A DNA stretch of 64,000 bases. Source: Aquatica leii (taxonomy: Eukaryota > Arthropoda > Insecta > Coleoptera > Lampyridae). The translations under genes were made by a program, and so were the position numbers. The notes beneath the pieces were generated by a model. That model saw only the letters and a list, made by a program, of their open reading frames with translations, was not told where the DNA came from and ran no database searches. Position 1 is the first letter of the stretch, and every line of letters begins with the position of its first letter. Shown one piece after another: positions 1-10,459 of the stretch. The DNA lies in NCBI GenBank assembly GCA_035610365.1, contig CM069433.1, positions 194,378,760 through 194,442,759 on the forward strand, read 5' to 3'.

Positions 1-1371
1 TTGTTTTCGATTGGTCAAACTGTAAACAAAGGTTTTGAATTCATAGCTGATAAAAATGGATGTGCATTTAAAAAGGATGGTGTAGTACGTTTGGTAGGCG
101 AGAAAACGGTTAAAGGTCTCTATGTTTTAGCAATGCGTGTGTGTTTATCGGAAAACGTTACTACAGGGTTCATTGCAACAGGAACGGATGAGTTACAGCT
201 GTGGCATGAACGTTTATGCCATCCAAATAAAAAGCACGTTCAAAAGGTGCTAAAGCGAAGTGGAATTGATGTGCAAGTTGAGGAGAAATTCTGCGTTGGA
301 TGTGTGTTTGGCAAACATCAACGTAAAAGTTTCGGTGTACGAACAAATAGGCCGATGACTCCTGGTGCATTAATTCACGCAGACGTTTGCGGACCAATGC
401 AGGAAGAATCACTCGGGGGTGCAAAATATTTCGTGTGTTTCAAGGACGATTACACTAAATTTCGTCGTGTGTTTTTTATTAAAACAAAAGCAGAAGTGGT
501 TAACTGTTTAAAAATAGTCATAAACGAAACAAAAACTGCTGGACATACGATAAAAGAATTCTTAAGTGACGGCGGAAAAGAGTTCGATAATTCGAGTGTG
601 AAAGACATTTTAGAATTAAACGGAATTAATTTTCGAGTGATCATGCCATATACTCATGAACAGAATGGGGTTTCGGAACGGGAAAATAGGACACTAGTCG
701 AGTGTGCGCGGTCAATGATTCATGCAAAGAACCTTCCAATAAAACTGTGGGCGGAAGCTGTTAACACAGTGGCGTACATTTTAAATAGAACCGGCCACAC
801 ACCCGTTGAGGACAAGGCGCCTGCTGAATTATGGTTAGGTAACAATAATATGAAACTTGATCATTTGAAAATTTTTGGTACAGAGTGTTTTGTACATGTA
901 CCAAAGGAAAAGAGACGAAAATGGAACAGAAAGAGCGTTTCTGGAAGATTCGTAGGATACTGCGGAGAAAAAGATGGTTACCGAATCTATATAGAGGCTG
1001 AGAAGAAGGTTGTTCGAAGCAGAGAAGTTATTTTTAAAGAAGAACAGCTTCTAAAAGGGAATGGAAAATTGTTTTTAGAATATGAAGAAAAAACTCCCAT
1101 TGTTCATGTAAAAAACGAAAAACAAACTGTACATGAAATTAAACTGAAAACCACTAGTTCGGAGGAAGAAGAAGTTGTACCTACAACTTCGGAGGAAGCG
1201 GTTGAGGATGATGTTGTCCCAACGATGTCACGCGAAGACGACAGTGGTGCAGGACGACGTAAAATTAATAGACCAGCATATTTACGCGATTACGTGTACC
1301 TAGCGGAAAACATTCCAGATTCCTACACGGCGGCTATGAAAACAACAGAAGGGGAGAAATAGCTAGAGGCT
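1..1371 (+). pseudogene. copia pol, zinc-binding and integrase domain
   Basis: This is the N-terminal part of copia Pol, which would insert the DNA copy into host chromosomes. The HHCC zinc motif is visible at residues 69-101 (WHERLCHPN, then CVGC). The DDE catalytic triad is D128 (HADVCGPM), D190 (LSDGGKEF) and E226, with the usual DX35E spacing. A GKFVGY-type block (GRFVGYCGEKDGYR) typical of copia integrase C-termini follows. A highly acidic EEE/TTSEE linker leads towards RT. The open frame stops at 1360-1362 (TAG) in the context EK-stop-LEAMCEE, where relatives usually have Trp, so a TGG to TAG change is likely. Beyond it the same frame continues into RT. Confidence 0.9.
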
Positions 1372-2891
1372 ATGTGTGAAGAACTAGCTTCGTTGCGACA
1401 AAACGACACGTGGGATCTTGTAGATTTACCACCACATCAACGGCTAATCCAAAATCGATGGGTGCTGAAAATTAAATACCAACCCGATGGATCTATTGAT
1501 CGATATAAAGCGAGACTCGTTGCAAGAGGGTTTGCGCAGAAGGCTGGAGTCGATTATGGTGAAACGTTTAGTCCGGTAGTTCGTTTCGACACCATACGAA
1601 CCATGCTAAGTGTTGCCTCCTCTGAAAGGATGCAGTTGAAGCAATTCGATATTAAAACTGCGTTTTTATATGGAATTCTACAGGAGAAGGTTTACATGAA
1701 GCAGCCTGATGGTTTCGACGATGGAAGTGGTCGCGTTTGTAGACTTAAACGCAGTCTATATGGGTTAAAGCAGGCACCAAGATGTTGGAATGAACGTTTT
1801 GTTGACTTTTTATGTAACTTACAATTTGTGCAAAGTGTGGCAGACCCATGTCTTTGTGAAAATGACAAGTGTGTCCAAATTATTTGTTGCACTTTATGTG
1901 GATGATGGACTAATTGTCGGGACAAATAATGTGGAGATAAACTGTTTTGTTGGTGAACTTGAAAGACAGTTTCAAATTACAATCTGTTCGAGAAATTATT
2001 TTGTAGGGATACAGATTTCAAAATTAATTTGTGGTTCATATTTTTTAGATCAAAGGGTCTACACGAACAAAATTCTGCAGCGGTTCAACATGGATGAGTC
2101 GAACGCTGTGACAACACCGTCCGAAACAGGCACTATCGAGGACGATTCGCCAGCAAATGGAGTCCCATATCGTGAGGCGGTCGGTAGTCTTATGTACCTG
2201 GCTGTAGCTACAAGGCCCGACATCAGTTATGCCGTAAGCCTGGCATCTGAATCGCTAGACAGCCCAAAAGCTTCAAATTGGAAGGAGGTGAAGAGGATTT
2301 TTCGCTACCTAAAAGGGACAATGGATTACGGTATCCTGTACCGAGGTACAAGCGAGAATCACGGTTTTCGGTTTTCTAGCATATAGTTACGCCGATTATG
2401 CCGGAGACAGCAAAACAAGGCGTTCAAGGAGTGGAGTCGTTTGTACTAATCAGGATGGTGCAATATCCTGGTGCAGCAGAAAACAACCCTGCATAGTATT
2501 ATCAACTATGGAAGCAGAGTACATTGCAGCCAGCGAGGCAGTCAAAGAAATAATCTGGCTTAAAAGGCTATTTCAGGAGCTAACAGGTGAAAATTGTGCT
2601 CCAACTCTCTTCATTGACAACCTTAGTGCTATCAAACTAATTAAGAATCCAGAATTTCATAAGAGGTCAAAGCACATAGACATCAAATTTCATTTCATTC
2701 GTGAAAAGTTCAATGCAGGTGAAATGAACATTCAACACATCAGTGGAGTTAACCAAGTGGCGGATATGTTCACCAAGTCGTTACCACGTGTTAAATATGA
2801 AAAGCTGAGATGCTTACTCGGCATGTGTGTTCTGAAAAACAATAGTTACAATATTTTGGGAGGAAGTGATGAAAATACAAAATATCCCTAA
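1372..2891 (+). pseudogene. copia pol, reverse transcriptase and RNase H, frameshifted
   Basis: This is the RT and RNase H part of copia Pol, which would copy the element RNA and remove the template strand. RT begins with a WVLKIKYQPDG and YKARLVARGF block and has SLYGLKQAPRCW. The catalytic LYVDDG lies near 1890-1910 but in a different frame from the preceding block, so there is a frameshift at about 1890. The RT thumb (RPDISYAVSLAS, near 2215) runs on to about 2380, where a second frameshift leads to RNase H. RNase H shows SYADYAGD near 2385-2405, STMEAEYIAASEA from 2502, FIDNLSAIKLIKN near 2612, and RSKHIDIKFHFIRE. The last frame ends at the stop at 2889-2891. Confidence 0.9.
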
Positions 2892-3077
2892 TGTTTTGTC
2901 ACTATCTTTTTTTTGTACTTATGTTGATACGATTGATCACTGTAGCGTCAGAGCGTTAGTTACCTTTTTTGTATTTGTAGTAAGTTCATGTGTCACCTTA
3001 TTTTATGTCAGTATTTTATATTCTAACCTTTTTTAAATTAAACAAACTTTTTCTTAGTGTTATTGTTTAAATCAACA
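2868..3077 (+). repeat. putative 3' LTR of the copia element
   Basis: A purine run (GGGAGGAAG) ends at about 2867 and is immediately followed by TG, as expected for a polypurine tract next to the 3' LTR. The stretch is AT-rich and ends in CA near 3077, after which a different copia reading frame begins. No second LTR is in the window to compare it with, so the length of about 210 bp is an estimate. Confidence 0.5.
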
Positions 3078-3109
3078 ATAATGCTGATGCAGTTTTTGTT
3101 GGAGATATG

Positions 3110-3634
3110 ACAACGAAAAGATAAAATCTTAAGCTTTCGCGATTGTTATGTTTATGATTATAAGCGACTTTCGGCTTAGACCGCGTCATAGTAAAACACC
3201 CATACTTAGACTTAGTCCTAGTCTCTCATTGAAAGCCAAAACAAGAAGTAGAACTTTGCCGTATTGTCGTTCGTGAACCCAAACAAACTGAAGTTTCGCA
3301 AGACATTGCAGCTTGCATCTTCAGAGTGGTAAGTGTCACTGAAAGAAAAAGTATAAATGACGATATTTATAAGGTCCGTTAATCACACTGTTCGCTATTG
3401 GTATAAATATCGTCATTTACACTTTTTCTTTCAGTGACATTTACCACTCTGAGGATGCAAGCTGCAATGTCTTGCGAAACTTCAGTTTGTTTGGGTTCAC
3501 GAACGACGATGCAAAAGCCAACTTCTACTTCTTCTTTTGGGTCTCAAGAAGAGACTAGGACCAAGCCTAAGTATGGGTGTTTTAGTATGACGCGGTCTAA
3601 GCCGAAAGTCGCTTATAATCATACAACAAAAAGA
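3110..3634. mobile_element. palindromic (foldback) Penelope-type element with 12-bp target duplication
   Basis: The body is 3122-3622. Its left arm (about 3150-3370) is nearly the reverse complement of its right arm (about 3403-3622), with a loop of about 30 nt. A single-sided tail of about 30 bp (3122-3150) lies outside the left arm. The flanks are imperfect 12-bp repeats, ACAACGAAAAGA (3110-3121) and ACAACAAAAAGA (3623-3634). The arm is the same sequence as the one attached to the Penelope-like reverse transcriptase at 45430-45718 and as the palindrome at 60744-61040. The element has no ORF of its own that I trust; the apparent 100-codon frame in the right arm is arm sequence plus copia sequence. 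Confidence 0.8.
3449..3480 (+). ncRNA. hammerhead-ribozyme-like core in palindrome arm
   Basis: CTGAGGA (matches CUGANGA) is followed by a stem GCAAG/CTTGC with an internal loop, then GAAA. A mirror copy with CTGAAGA lies on the minus strand at about 3294-3324 in the other arm. Hammerhead ribozymes are known in Penelope-like elements. I could not find a convincing cleavage strand (NUH plus closing stem I), so activity is not claimed. Confidence 0.4.
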
Positions 3635-3930
3635 TCTAAAAATCGAGTTGTGACAATTGTCGTAGGAGTAGATGTTTCCTGGACAATGGAAGCTGATATA
3701 CAAAAGAAGTCATATGGCTTAAAAACCTCCTTTTGAAGTTGTGTGCAATTGACAGGTATCCACCCTATATATTTGTTGATAGTTCAAACGCAGTAAAACT
3801 GGACAAAACCTAGTATATCATAAACGTAGCAAGCATGTAGAAGTAATTAACTTTTATGTAAGAGAATTTGGCAGGCACCTACTGAAAAATGTCCACGACC
3901 TAATATCTAAATATCCACGCCTATATATAA

Positions 3931-4538
3931 ACTTTCGACCAAAACTGTTCAAAAAACGAGTACAAGTAATTCCATACTTCAATTTATACTGCCATGCACT
4001 ATGTAAAATTCATACACTACCTGCAATCGGGCGCTGGGCACCACCTGGTGTCAGGATCAACTGCAAGTACTCTTCTAACCATAAAATCTTCATATTTTTC
4101 ATACAACACACTATCGTCCACGATACTACGTATCTCTAAAAAAAGAAGTAGTGTGAAAAAATCTTATTTAAAAACTATTAAGACAAACACAAAGGAACAA
4201 CCTCATACAAATAAAGCCACACAAATCTATTACATATTTAAAGGCCATCTTACCATTTCAAAAATTTACGCGCCATCTATTCAATAAATGCTGAACTAAA
4301 ATTTCAAAAATATATTAGCTGCGTTGCAAACCTTTCATAAAATTTCAATTTGTAAGCAAATATATGAGTCGATAAGGATTTTTAGACAAATCAGGCGAAT
4401 GGCTCACGACGCCTTTTATTTTCTATTGTCAAACTTTGACCTTTTAAAGAGTTAAAAATAAATTTTCAAAATCTTGATACGTGTAAATATGTAAAAGAGA
4501 TTCGGTTCGAGTCAAGAAAAGATATAACAAAATCTTAC
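3931..4538. other. AT-rich stretch, probably copia remnant then intron
   Basis: Up to about 4290 the sequence may be the decayed 3' end and LTR of the second copia copy. The rest lies in the intron downstream of the RNF19-type RING exon. I see no exon or conserved motif. Confidence 0.4.
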
Positions 4539-4731
4539 CATTGGGGTGTAATCTTTCTAAACACTCGGGACAGGAAATAGAAACTCTAGATTCGGTAATT
4601 TCTACACGAAGATATTGTTGTAAACAAGGCAAGCAGGAGCGATGTCCGCATGCCATAATTTCACACAATTCCTCTGTGGGCAATTCGGTAAGACATAATG
4701 GGCATTCCATTGTCAAGGCACCATCTCCACT
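4539..4731 (-). CDS. Rnf19: RNF19-type E3 ligase, exon 3 (RING1 start)
   Basis: This exon encodes the first half of a RING-between-RING ubiquitin ligase of the RNF19/dorfin group, which accepts ubiquitin from an E2 on a catalytic Cys and is membrane-anchored in known members. It reads SGDGALTMECPLCLTELP, then CGHRSCLPCLQQYLRVEI and SCPECLERLHPN. The RING1 cysteines and histidine (CPLC, CGHRSCLPC, CPEC) and the LRQYLRIEISESRV-type block are strong RNF19 signatures. The acceptor (TTGTTGTAG) ends at 4732 and the donor GTAAGA starts at 4538. The 193-nt exon runs from phase 0 to one overhanging base. The IBR, RING2 and membrane segments would lie left of the window, beyond the copia insertions. 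The RING residues are intact, which argues for a live gene. Confidence 0.85.
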
Positions 4732-4790
4732 CTACAACAAAAACAAATTAACGTTGCGCTTTTAAATGTTAAAGGAAAAAAACAAATTAC

Positions 4791-4933
4791 TTTAGTACTT
4801 ATTGTTAGAACGGATGTTCTACTGTTAGCTTGATGAAGTTCCCCATTGTGTGCAAGTCCAGAATTGTGGGGTTCGCGATCGACATCACGTGACGAATTTT
4901 CAGAGCGGCTGTCTATCGCATCTTTACTGTTTC
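4791..4933 (-). CDS. Rnf19: RNF19-type E3 ligase, exon 2 (Ser-rich linker)
   Basis: This 143-nt exon encodes a polar, serine-rich linker (NSKDAIDSRSENSSRD to SRTSVLTISTK) directly before the RING exon. The acceptor is CGTTTTAG just before 4933 and the donor GTAATT follows 4791. It needs one base from the previous exon and ends in phase 0, which fits both neighbours: exon 1 at 12221-12383 leaves exactly one G, and exon 3 begins in phase 0. RNF19 proteins have a low-complexity linker of this kind ahead of RING1. The phase fit is the main support; the linker itself is not conserved enough to identify alone. Confidence 0.7.
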
Positions 4934-5719
4934 CTAAAACGAACATTGTCAATAATCAAACAAGTAAGATTTAATTAGTTATCTCATAAATCAAAGATCA
5001 ATTTACATAAAATGAAAGTCGAATATTGAACTAAGACATGAAACCGTTATTTGATACAATTAAATCCTTAAATTAGCTTCACCTTTCCTTTAATTAAAAA
5101 AAAGTTTTACCAAAAACGAGACAATTTTAATTAAAATCAACAAGATATAAATACCAGACTTTACAATTAATTTGCGAATGAAAATATTTACGCTAGCAAA
5201 CAATAAATGAACTTTGTTTTTGCTTTGTTTCGTGTCTTTTATCGCATTTCCAAAGTTTTAAATATACAAAGTCGATTACATAACTCGTGTAAGATTAAAG
5301 AAATATTTAAACAATATTAAGTTTATCTCAGACTACGATTTTTTTGAACAAACCAACAAATTTTTGCTTAATCTGGATTTTAATATCTGCTAATTACACT
5401 GACATTTGAAAGATTTTTTCTTTGCCTACCTGAAATGATATGAATTAAGGACATATATATTTTTTTTCAATTTTCGTGTATACAAACGAATACAACAAAA
5501 TTCATGTAATCTTAAGTATTTAAAGGCGATAATCGGTCAAAAGCATAAATGTTTCAATGATTGATTAAAAATTAGTCATAAGGACTACTTCAAAGTTTGG
5601 TACAAAACACTTCACTTCCTTTAATCAAATAAATAGAAAACTGCAACTTTCCTAAAAACATCAAAGCAATGATTATATTGCCAGTTTCCAAATAATCTCT
5701 AAAAAGTGGGTTGAGCTAC
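4934..5719. other. intron sequence of the RNF19-type gene, no feature seen
   Basis: AT-rich, without exon-like frames or recognisable repeats. Confidence 0.5.
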
Positions 5720-6392
5720 CTATCGGGCGCGTCTCCAGGTGGTGGATAGGAGGGTAGATAGGATGTAACGTTACGCCGCTTTACCAGCTGACCCAGAACC
5801 ACCCTGCTTGCTCTGGCAGGTATTGGAGTCGCGGCCTAAAACACGTACGTACTCCGATACTACTGTGACTCGAACTAGCTTAAGCTGTAGTGTCGTGGCA
5901 AGAGCCAACACTGGGGTAGCGATGCCTGTCACTGCTCTGCCGACTTTGATCAGAAAGCACGACAGTCAAACCCAAACCTGTTGCTGCTGTGGACATATCT
6001 CACGGGCAAGCAGTGCTGTGTGAGTCTTAACGTAATTGTCTGGACCAAGAGGAGACAACCTCATCAAAAACCTAAATCTAAGGTGGGGAGGACCAGGCCG
6101 ATAGATGCGTGACTGGATAGAAGACCAGTCGTCACTGGTTCCAACCTCGGACCACCAGGCGAACCTCGTTGTATACAGTGTTCCGTGGGTATCGGGGCAC
6201 TGCGCACGATGACCTTCTTTTCCTCCGTACTCGTAGAAACATATATGGAACCACCGACCCAAAATTTAAAAAAAGACGGGGACTCTGAGCAGAACTCGCG
6301 AACCCTAAAAGCCTAAAAAGCTTTCGGAGGCGGCAAGGCGAAAGCTTAAAAAACAAAGAGAATCGGGAGCGCAGGCAACAGGTTCCACTTCA

Positions 6393-7064
6393 ATGGCGGG
6401 GACGCGACAGCAAAAACCACCTATACAAGAAACAAAGACGGGCACGTCAGGAACGCAACAGCGACACCAGACGGCGCACGCAACTGTACCAACTGCCGGA
6501 ACAATAAGGTCGCAAAAACGCAAGCTTTCTAGCAGCAACACACCGGCGTCACAAAAACATCCGGTAAAGCGAAGTCGAAGAGTCGAAGAAACCCAGAAAA
6601 AGACATTCAAGGACACCCTGACGGGAATTGCTATTGCATTCATACCAAACGGGTTCCCTGAAAGCACCATCAGTCCTAAAGAATCCGAGGTCATAAAAAC
6701 CTCGATACTCGGATGGATTGACGAATTGGAGAAGGGACAAGCTTCTCCGCGTTTTGTATGTATCCATAAAAGAGAATTCCTGAAAATAACGTTCGCAGAC
6801 GAAGCAATCAGAGGGTGGCTAGTCGGTACGTCAAATATTAAGAAACCGCTGGGGGATGAAAAGGAGTATGGAGAAGGGACAAATTTCTCCGCGTTTTCAA
6901 GAATGGACCCATAAAGGAGGATTACTGAAAATAACGTGAGCAGATGAAGCAACCAGAGAGTGGCTAGTCGATACGTCAAATATTAAAAAACCACTGAAGG
7001 AAGATAGGGAACTAGAGATTATTTATCTCAAAGACCTTCCTGCACCCAAGAAGATTATCACTTA
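6393..7064 (+). pseudogene. LINE ORF1 with internal tandem duplication
   Basis: The ORF1 protein would coat the LINE RNA. The frame from 6393 begins with a Gln/Thr-rich tract and a basic stretch (RSQKRKLSSS, KRSRRVEETQKK). It then has the block seen in ORF1 of I/Jockey-type elements: TLTGIAIAFIPNGFPE, GWIDELEKG, and KITFADEAIRGWLVGTSN. From about 6728 to 6869 the sequence is followed by a second, diverged copy of itself at about 6870-7010 (GGAGAAGGGACAA and TACGTCAAATATTAA both recur about 140 bp apart). The second copy contains stops and leads to a terminal EIIYLKDLPAPKK. Confidence 0.7.
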
Positions 7065-7389
7065 GGTCCTCGGAACAGCATTGGAACCGGCCACCCTATT
7101 GAAAAGAATATCGGTACAGAACAACATCAGTACGAAAACGTGGCGGGTGGTTAACTTTAAACCAGATCCTAGAGGAGCCCAATACGTCTTGTTTATGGAC
7201 AAGGGGTCCTGAGAGAAGGTACAAGCGTCAACCAACCAATTGCACCTTGGATTTTCAAGGATCACTCTCTGAGCGCTGGCAGACTCCAAAAAAGACAGCA
7301 AACAACCGGATGCTGCAAGTGGTTCAGATAAACATACATCACTGTAATGCATTATTGTAAAAAATGCACTAAACTTAATGCCATTGTGG

Positions 7390-10324
7390 GATTAATGTTC
7401 TAGAGACTTAGTGGCAGCTACAATAACTGTAGTACAGGAAGGCAACCGGAGGGAGTTCATTATCGGATCCGGTTACCTCCCCTACGACCAGACAAGACCA
7501 CTGCTGCCGGAAGAAATCCACAGACTGATTAACAGTATGACCAAGAAACCGCTGATTCTTGGATGCGATGTTAATGCACACCACACCTTGTGAGGGAGCA
7601 CAAACATAAATCCAAGAAGTGAAAAACTTTTAGAATTTATTTTAAAAAGCAATTTAGACATAATAAATAACGTTTATAACGGTATCGCGCCATGAAGTTA
7701 TTGACCTTACGCTTGCTAGTCCAAAAGCGAACAAAGTGATAAAAATGTGACATGTATCAGATAACCCTTCTTTATCTGATCATTGATACATTCGATTCAA
7801 CATTGAATCAGACAGGGAACAGGGAATACAGAAACCCGAGAAAAACCGACTGGGATTTGTTCATCGAAACTTTAGCGGGCAAATCAAGGACTGCCCCACA
7901 GTTGCAAGATGAACGCACGAGCTAGAACTAATGACAGACAGTATTCATTAAATTTCATTAAAATCCGAATTTGAAACAAGCTGTCAAACGAACCCTCAAC
8001 AAGATAACTTGGTGGAATAGGAAGCTTGGCAAAAAAAGCGGAGATTGGGATTAATACAAAACCAAAAACATATCACAATGCTATTAAAAAGGCAAAGAGA
8101 GACTCATAGAGAAGGTACTGTAGGAACGTAGAAAACGAACCTACAAGTTCTCGACTCCAAAAAGCTTTGAGCAAAGACCGCACTGGAAACATTAGTTCTT
8201 TGCTGACCGAAAACGGAAAGTTTAAGGACTCGGTTGAAGGTACTTCGCAAGAACTACTGCAAAAATACTTCCCGGGCTCACCGTTAACTAAAGTTGCTAA
8301 GCACCAGAACCTGTAGGTACCAAACAAACGGGCACCAAAAAGAAACTGGGACTTAGCAAGAAAAATAATTAATCCTGAAAACCTGGAATGGGGAATCAAT
8401 ACACTTAACCCCTTTCAGTCTCCAGGAGCCCATGGAATTTATCCCATCATGCTGCAAAAAGGATTTGCTGCTCTTCGAAACGCAGTATGCGAAATTCTCA
8501 AGGCTTAGCACTTTCGCACATACCAAACAGCTAGTGGATTGTCAAAGTGGTATTTATACCAAAACAAGGGAGATCTAGTTACGCCCAGGCAAAATCTTAC
8601 AGACCGATCAGCTTAACTTCTTTGATCTTAAAACTACTTGAAAAAGTAGTCGATAGGTATATACGGGACGGGGCACTAAAGGCTTCGCCTATGCACCGAG
8701 GCCAGTATGTTTACCAATCTGGAAAATCTTGCGAGCTAGCAATTCACCAACTAGTAAGCAGATGCGAAAATGCAATCCAATACAATGATATTGCATTGGG
8801 TACTTTTCTAGATATTGAAGGAGGGTTTGACAATACAATAGAGAAAAAAGGAACCACACCTCTAGTCCGAAACTGGTTCAACTCAATGCTCAGGAATCGG
8901 ACGGTAACAGCTACGTTGTACGATAGCAAGTGGCTGGCGGTTGCCCACAGTGAACCCAACTAAGGCGGCAATCGTTCCGTTTACCAAACGACGGAAAACG
9001 AATGACATAAAACTACCTACGATGTATGGAGTCACGCTCTCGATGACAAAAAAAGTCAAATATCTGTAACTCACTCTTGATACTAGACTGACTTTCAATG
9101 CTCATCTAGAAAAAGTCACAACGTAGGCCATCAGGGTTCCTAATACAACCAAACGGATGGTCGAGCACACATGGGGATTGAAACCCACAATGACCAAATG
9201 GTTATATACTGCGGTAACAAGACCAATCATCACATACGGGGAACTTGTATGGGGTGAAAAAAACAACCTGAAAAGCACAGCTACAAAGCTAGGCAAAGTA
9301 CAGATAATGCCATGTCTGCTGATAACAGAAGCGATGGGAACCACGCCCACAGCTGTCATAGAAGCACTACTTTCACTTCCACCATTACACCCCGTTGTAA
9401 TGATGGAAGCAAGACAAGCAGCATACAGGCTGCAGATTAATGAACACGCGTCAATTACCGGGGAAAACAAACCGGCTGCGTGAAGAAACAATCTTAACTA
9501 TGAGATCCGACTTCACAAAAAAGTATCACATCTTAAAAACATTTAAAGTGATAATACCGTCACGAGACCAGTGGACAAAAAACATTAACCCTCGCATTAA
9601 CCTATCTGATACACAGATGAGGCCAAAAATCGCAACGGTACCAGAACAGAAGTATATGGAGGCGAGTACCACGGAAAACAATTTTCGCTAACCTTGGTAA
9701 ATATGCGTCCGCTTTTCAAGCTGAAGTTGACTGACTGTTGTGTCAGGAACATTATCGACTCAAAATCATACACAAATGGGCCGATATCGATCATGTCTGA
9801 GAGGCAAGCAGCACTACTGGCGCTAAGATCGCTAGTATGAAAATATTGGCAACTCGCTAACCAGTGCAGCTCATCTGGATACCAAAAGACTAGAATGTAA
9901 AGAGAAACCTAATGGCGGACGCACTAGCGAAAAAGAGCACAACAGAGACATATATCAGACCTGAACCCGTTTTCGGAATCGCCTACGAAACCAGAAATGA
10001 AACAATTCGCAGCAAACTTGCAGCGGAGCATAAAAACTATGGAAAAAATCTTCAGGGATGAGCTACACAAAACTCTTCCTTACAGAGTCACAATCAAAAA
10101 CTCAAATTGCACTATCAAGCATGAGTCGACAAAAGTTAAGGAAACTCACGGGACTAATTACAAGGCACTGTGGCCTTAAGCAACGTATGCATAAAATGGG
10201 ACTGCAAAGTAGCCCTCTATGCCGCGGATGGTTGAAGGACGACGAGACTAAGCAGCATCTGCTGTGCAAATGCGAAACATATCAAATGCAACGCACAACG
10301 ATTATCGGTCAAATGATGAGTTGA
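7390..10324 (+). pseudogene. LINE ORF2: endonuclease, reverse transcriptase, RNase H
   Basis: The endonuclease is visible at 7411-7593 (YLPYDQ, then LGCDVNAHHT, containing the catalytic Asp and His) and is followed by SDHL-type remnants near 7770. RT starts near 8400 and shows FIPKQGRSSYAQAKSYRPISLTS at 8553-8615 (Gln replaces a more usual Pro), GTFLDIEGGFDN at 8800-8835, and a thumb with WLYTAVTRPIITYGELVW at about 9196-9250. An RNase H remnant lies at about 9690-9960, ending in MADALAKKSTTE. The C-terminal Cys/His block is at 10110-10290 (LTGLITRHCGLKQ, CRGWLKDDETKQHLLCKC). The YADD region of RT is not readable, and many stops and frameshifts are present. Confidence 0.8.
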
Positions 10325-10459
10325 AAAAAGCCCCTAGGAATAAACTTCTAGACTTCATTGACGAGACAGAACTGCTGAGGGAGTAGTAAATCAGAGGTGC
10401 ACAAAAGGACCAAAAAGACCGCAGTGTAGGGGCGCTAGACGAACCAACTCTAGAATTAA

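Larger units (their letters stand above)
1..3077 (+). mobile_element. Ty1/copia LTR retrotransposon, 5'-truncated by the window edge
   Basis: The order of domains is GAG-pre-integrase, integrase, reverse transcriptase, RNase H, then a polypurine tract and a short 3' LTR-like stretch. Integrase before RT is diagnostic of Ty1/copia. The gag part lies left of the window. The coding region is broken by at least one stop and two frameshifts, so this copy cannot make a complete Pol. The sequence just after its 3' end reads as RNase H of another copia copy, so this element appears to have inserted into an older relative. The 3' boundary near 3077 is placed on a terminal CA and on the resumption of the second copia sequence, and is approximate. 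Confidence 0.9.
3078..3930 (+). pseudogene. second copia copy: RNase H remnant split by a palindromic insertion
   Basis: Reading from about 3080 gives DADAVFVGDMTTKR, a copia RNase H start. The frame is interrupted at 3121 by a palindromic element and resumes at 3635 with SKNRVVTI, a degraded SWTMEADI block, FVDSSNAVKLD (about 3772-3802) and HKRSKHVEVINFYVRE (about 3823-3870). Joining the two sides at the 12-bp target duplication keeps the frame, which confirms that the palindrome is a later insertion. Frameshifts are present (for example near 3735 and 3805). The upstream part should lie left of the first copia copy, outside the window. Confidence 0.75.
5720..10390 (+). mobile_element. decayed LINE of the I/Jockey superfamily (R1/LOA-like, with RNase H)
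   Basis: A two-ORF non-LTR retrotransposon reads along the plus strand, opposite to the host gene in whose intron it sits. ORF1 is at 6393-7064. ORF2 has an endonuclease, RT, RNase H and a C-terminal Cys/His block, between about 7390 and 10324. The sequence is richer in GC than its flanks up to the 3' end, near 10390. ORF2 is broken by many stops and frameshifts. Clade placement rests on the RT motif (KSYRPISLTS), the presence of RNase H and the ORF1 type; I cannot separate R1, LOA and related clades by eye. Boundaries are approximate. Confidence 0.8.

Noticed and set aside
3434..3736. A 100-codon frame starting MTFTTLRMQAAMSCETSVC, with close copies at 45490 and 60878
   Set aside because: It is the palindrome arm read as protein; it runs into different flanking sequence in each copy and includes the hammerhead-like core.
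5966..6262. Minus-strand frames over the LINE 5' part
   Set aside because: The plus strand carries the recognisable LINE content; the minus frames show no motif.
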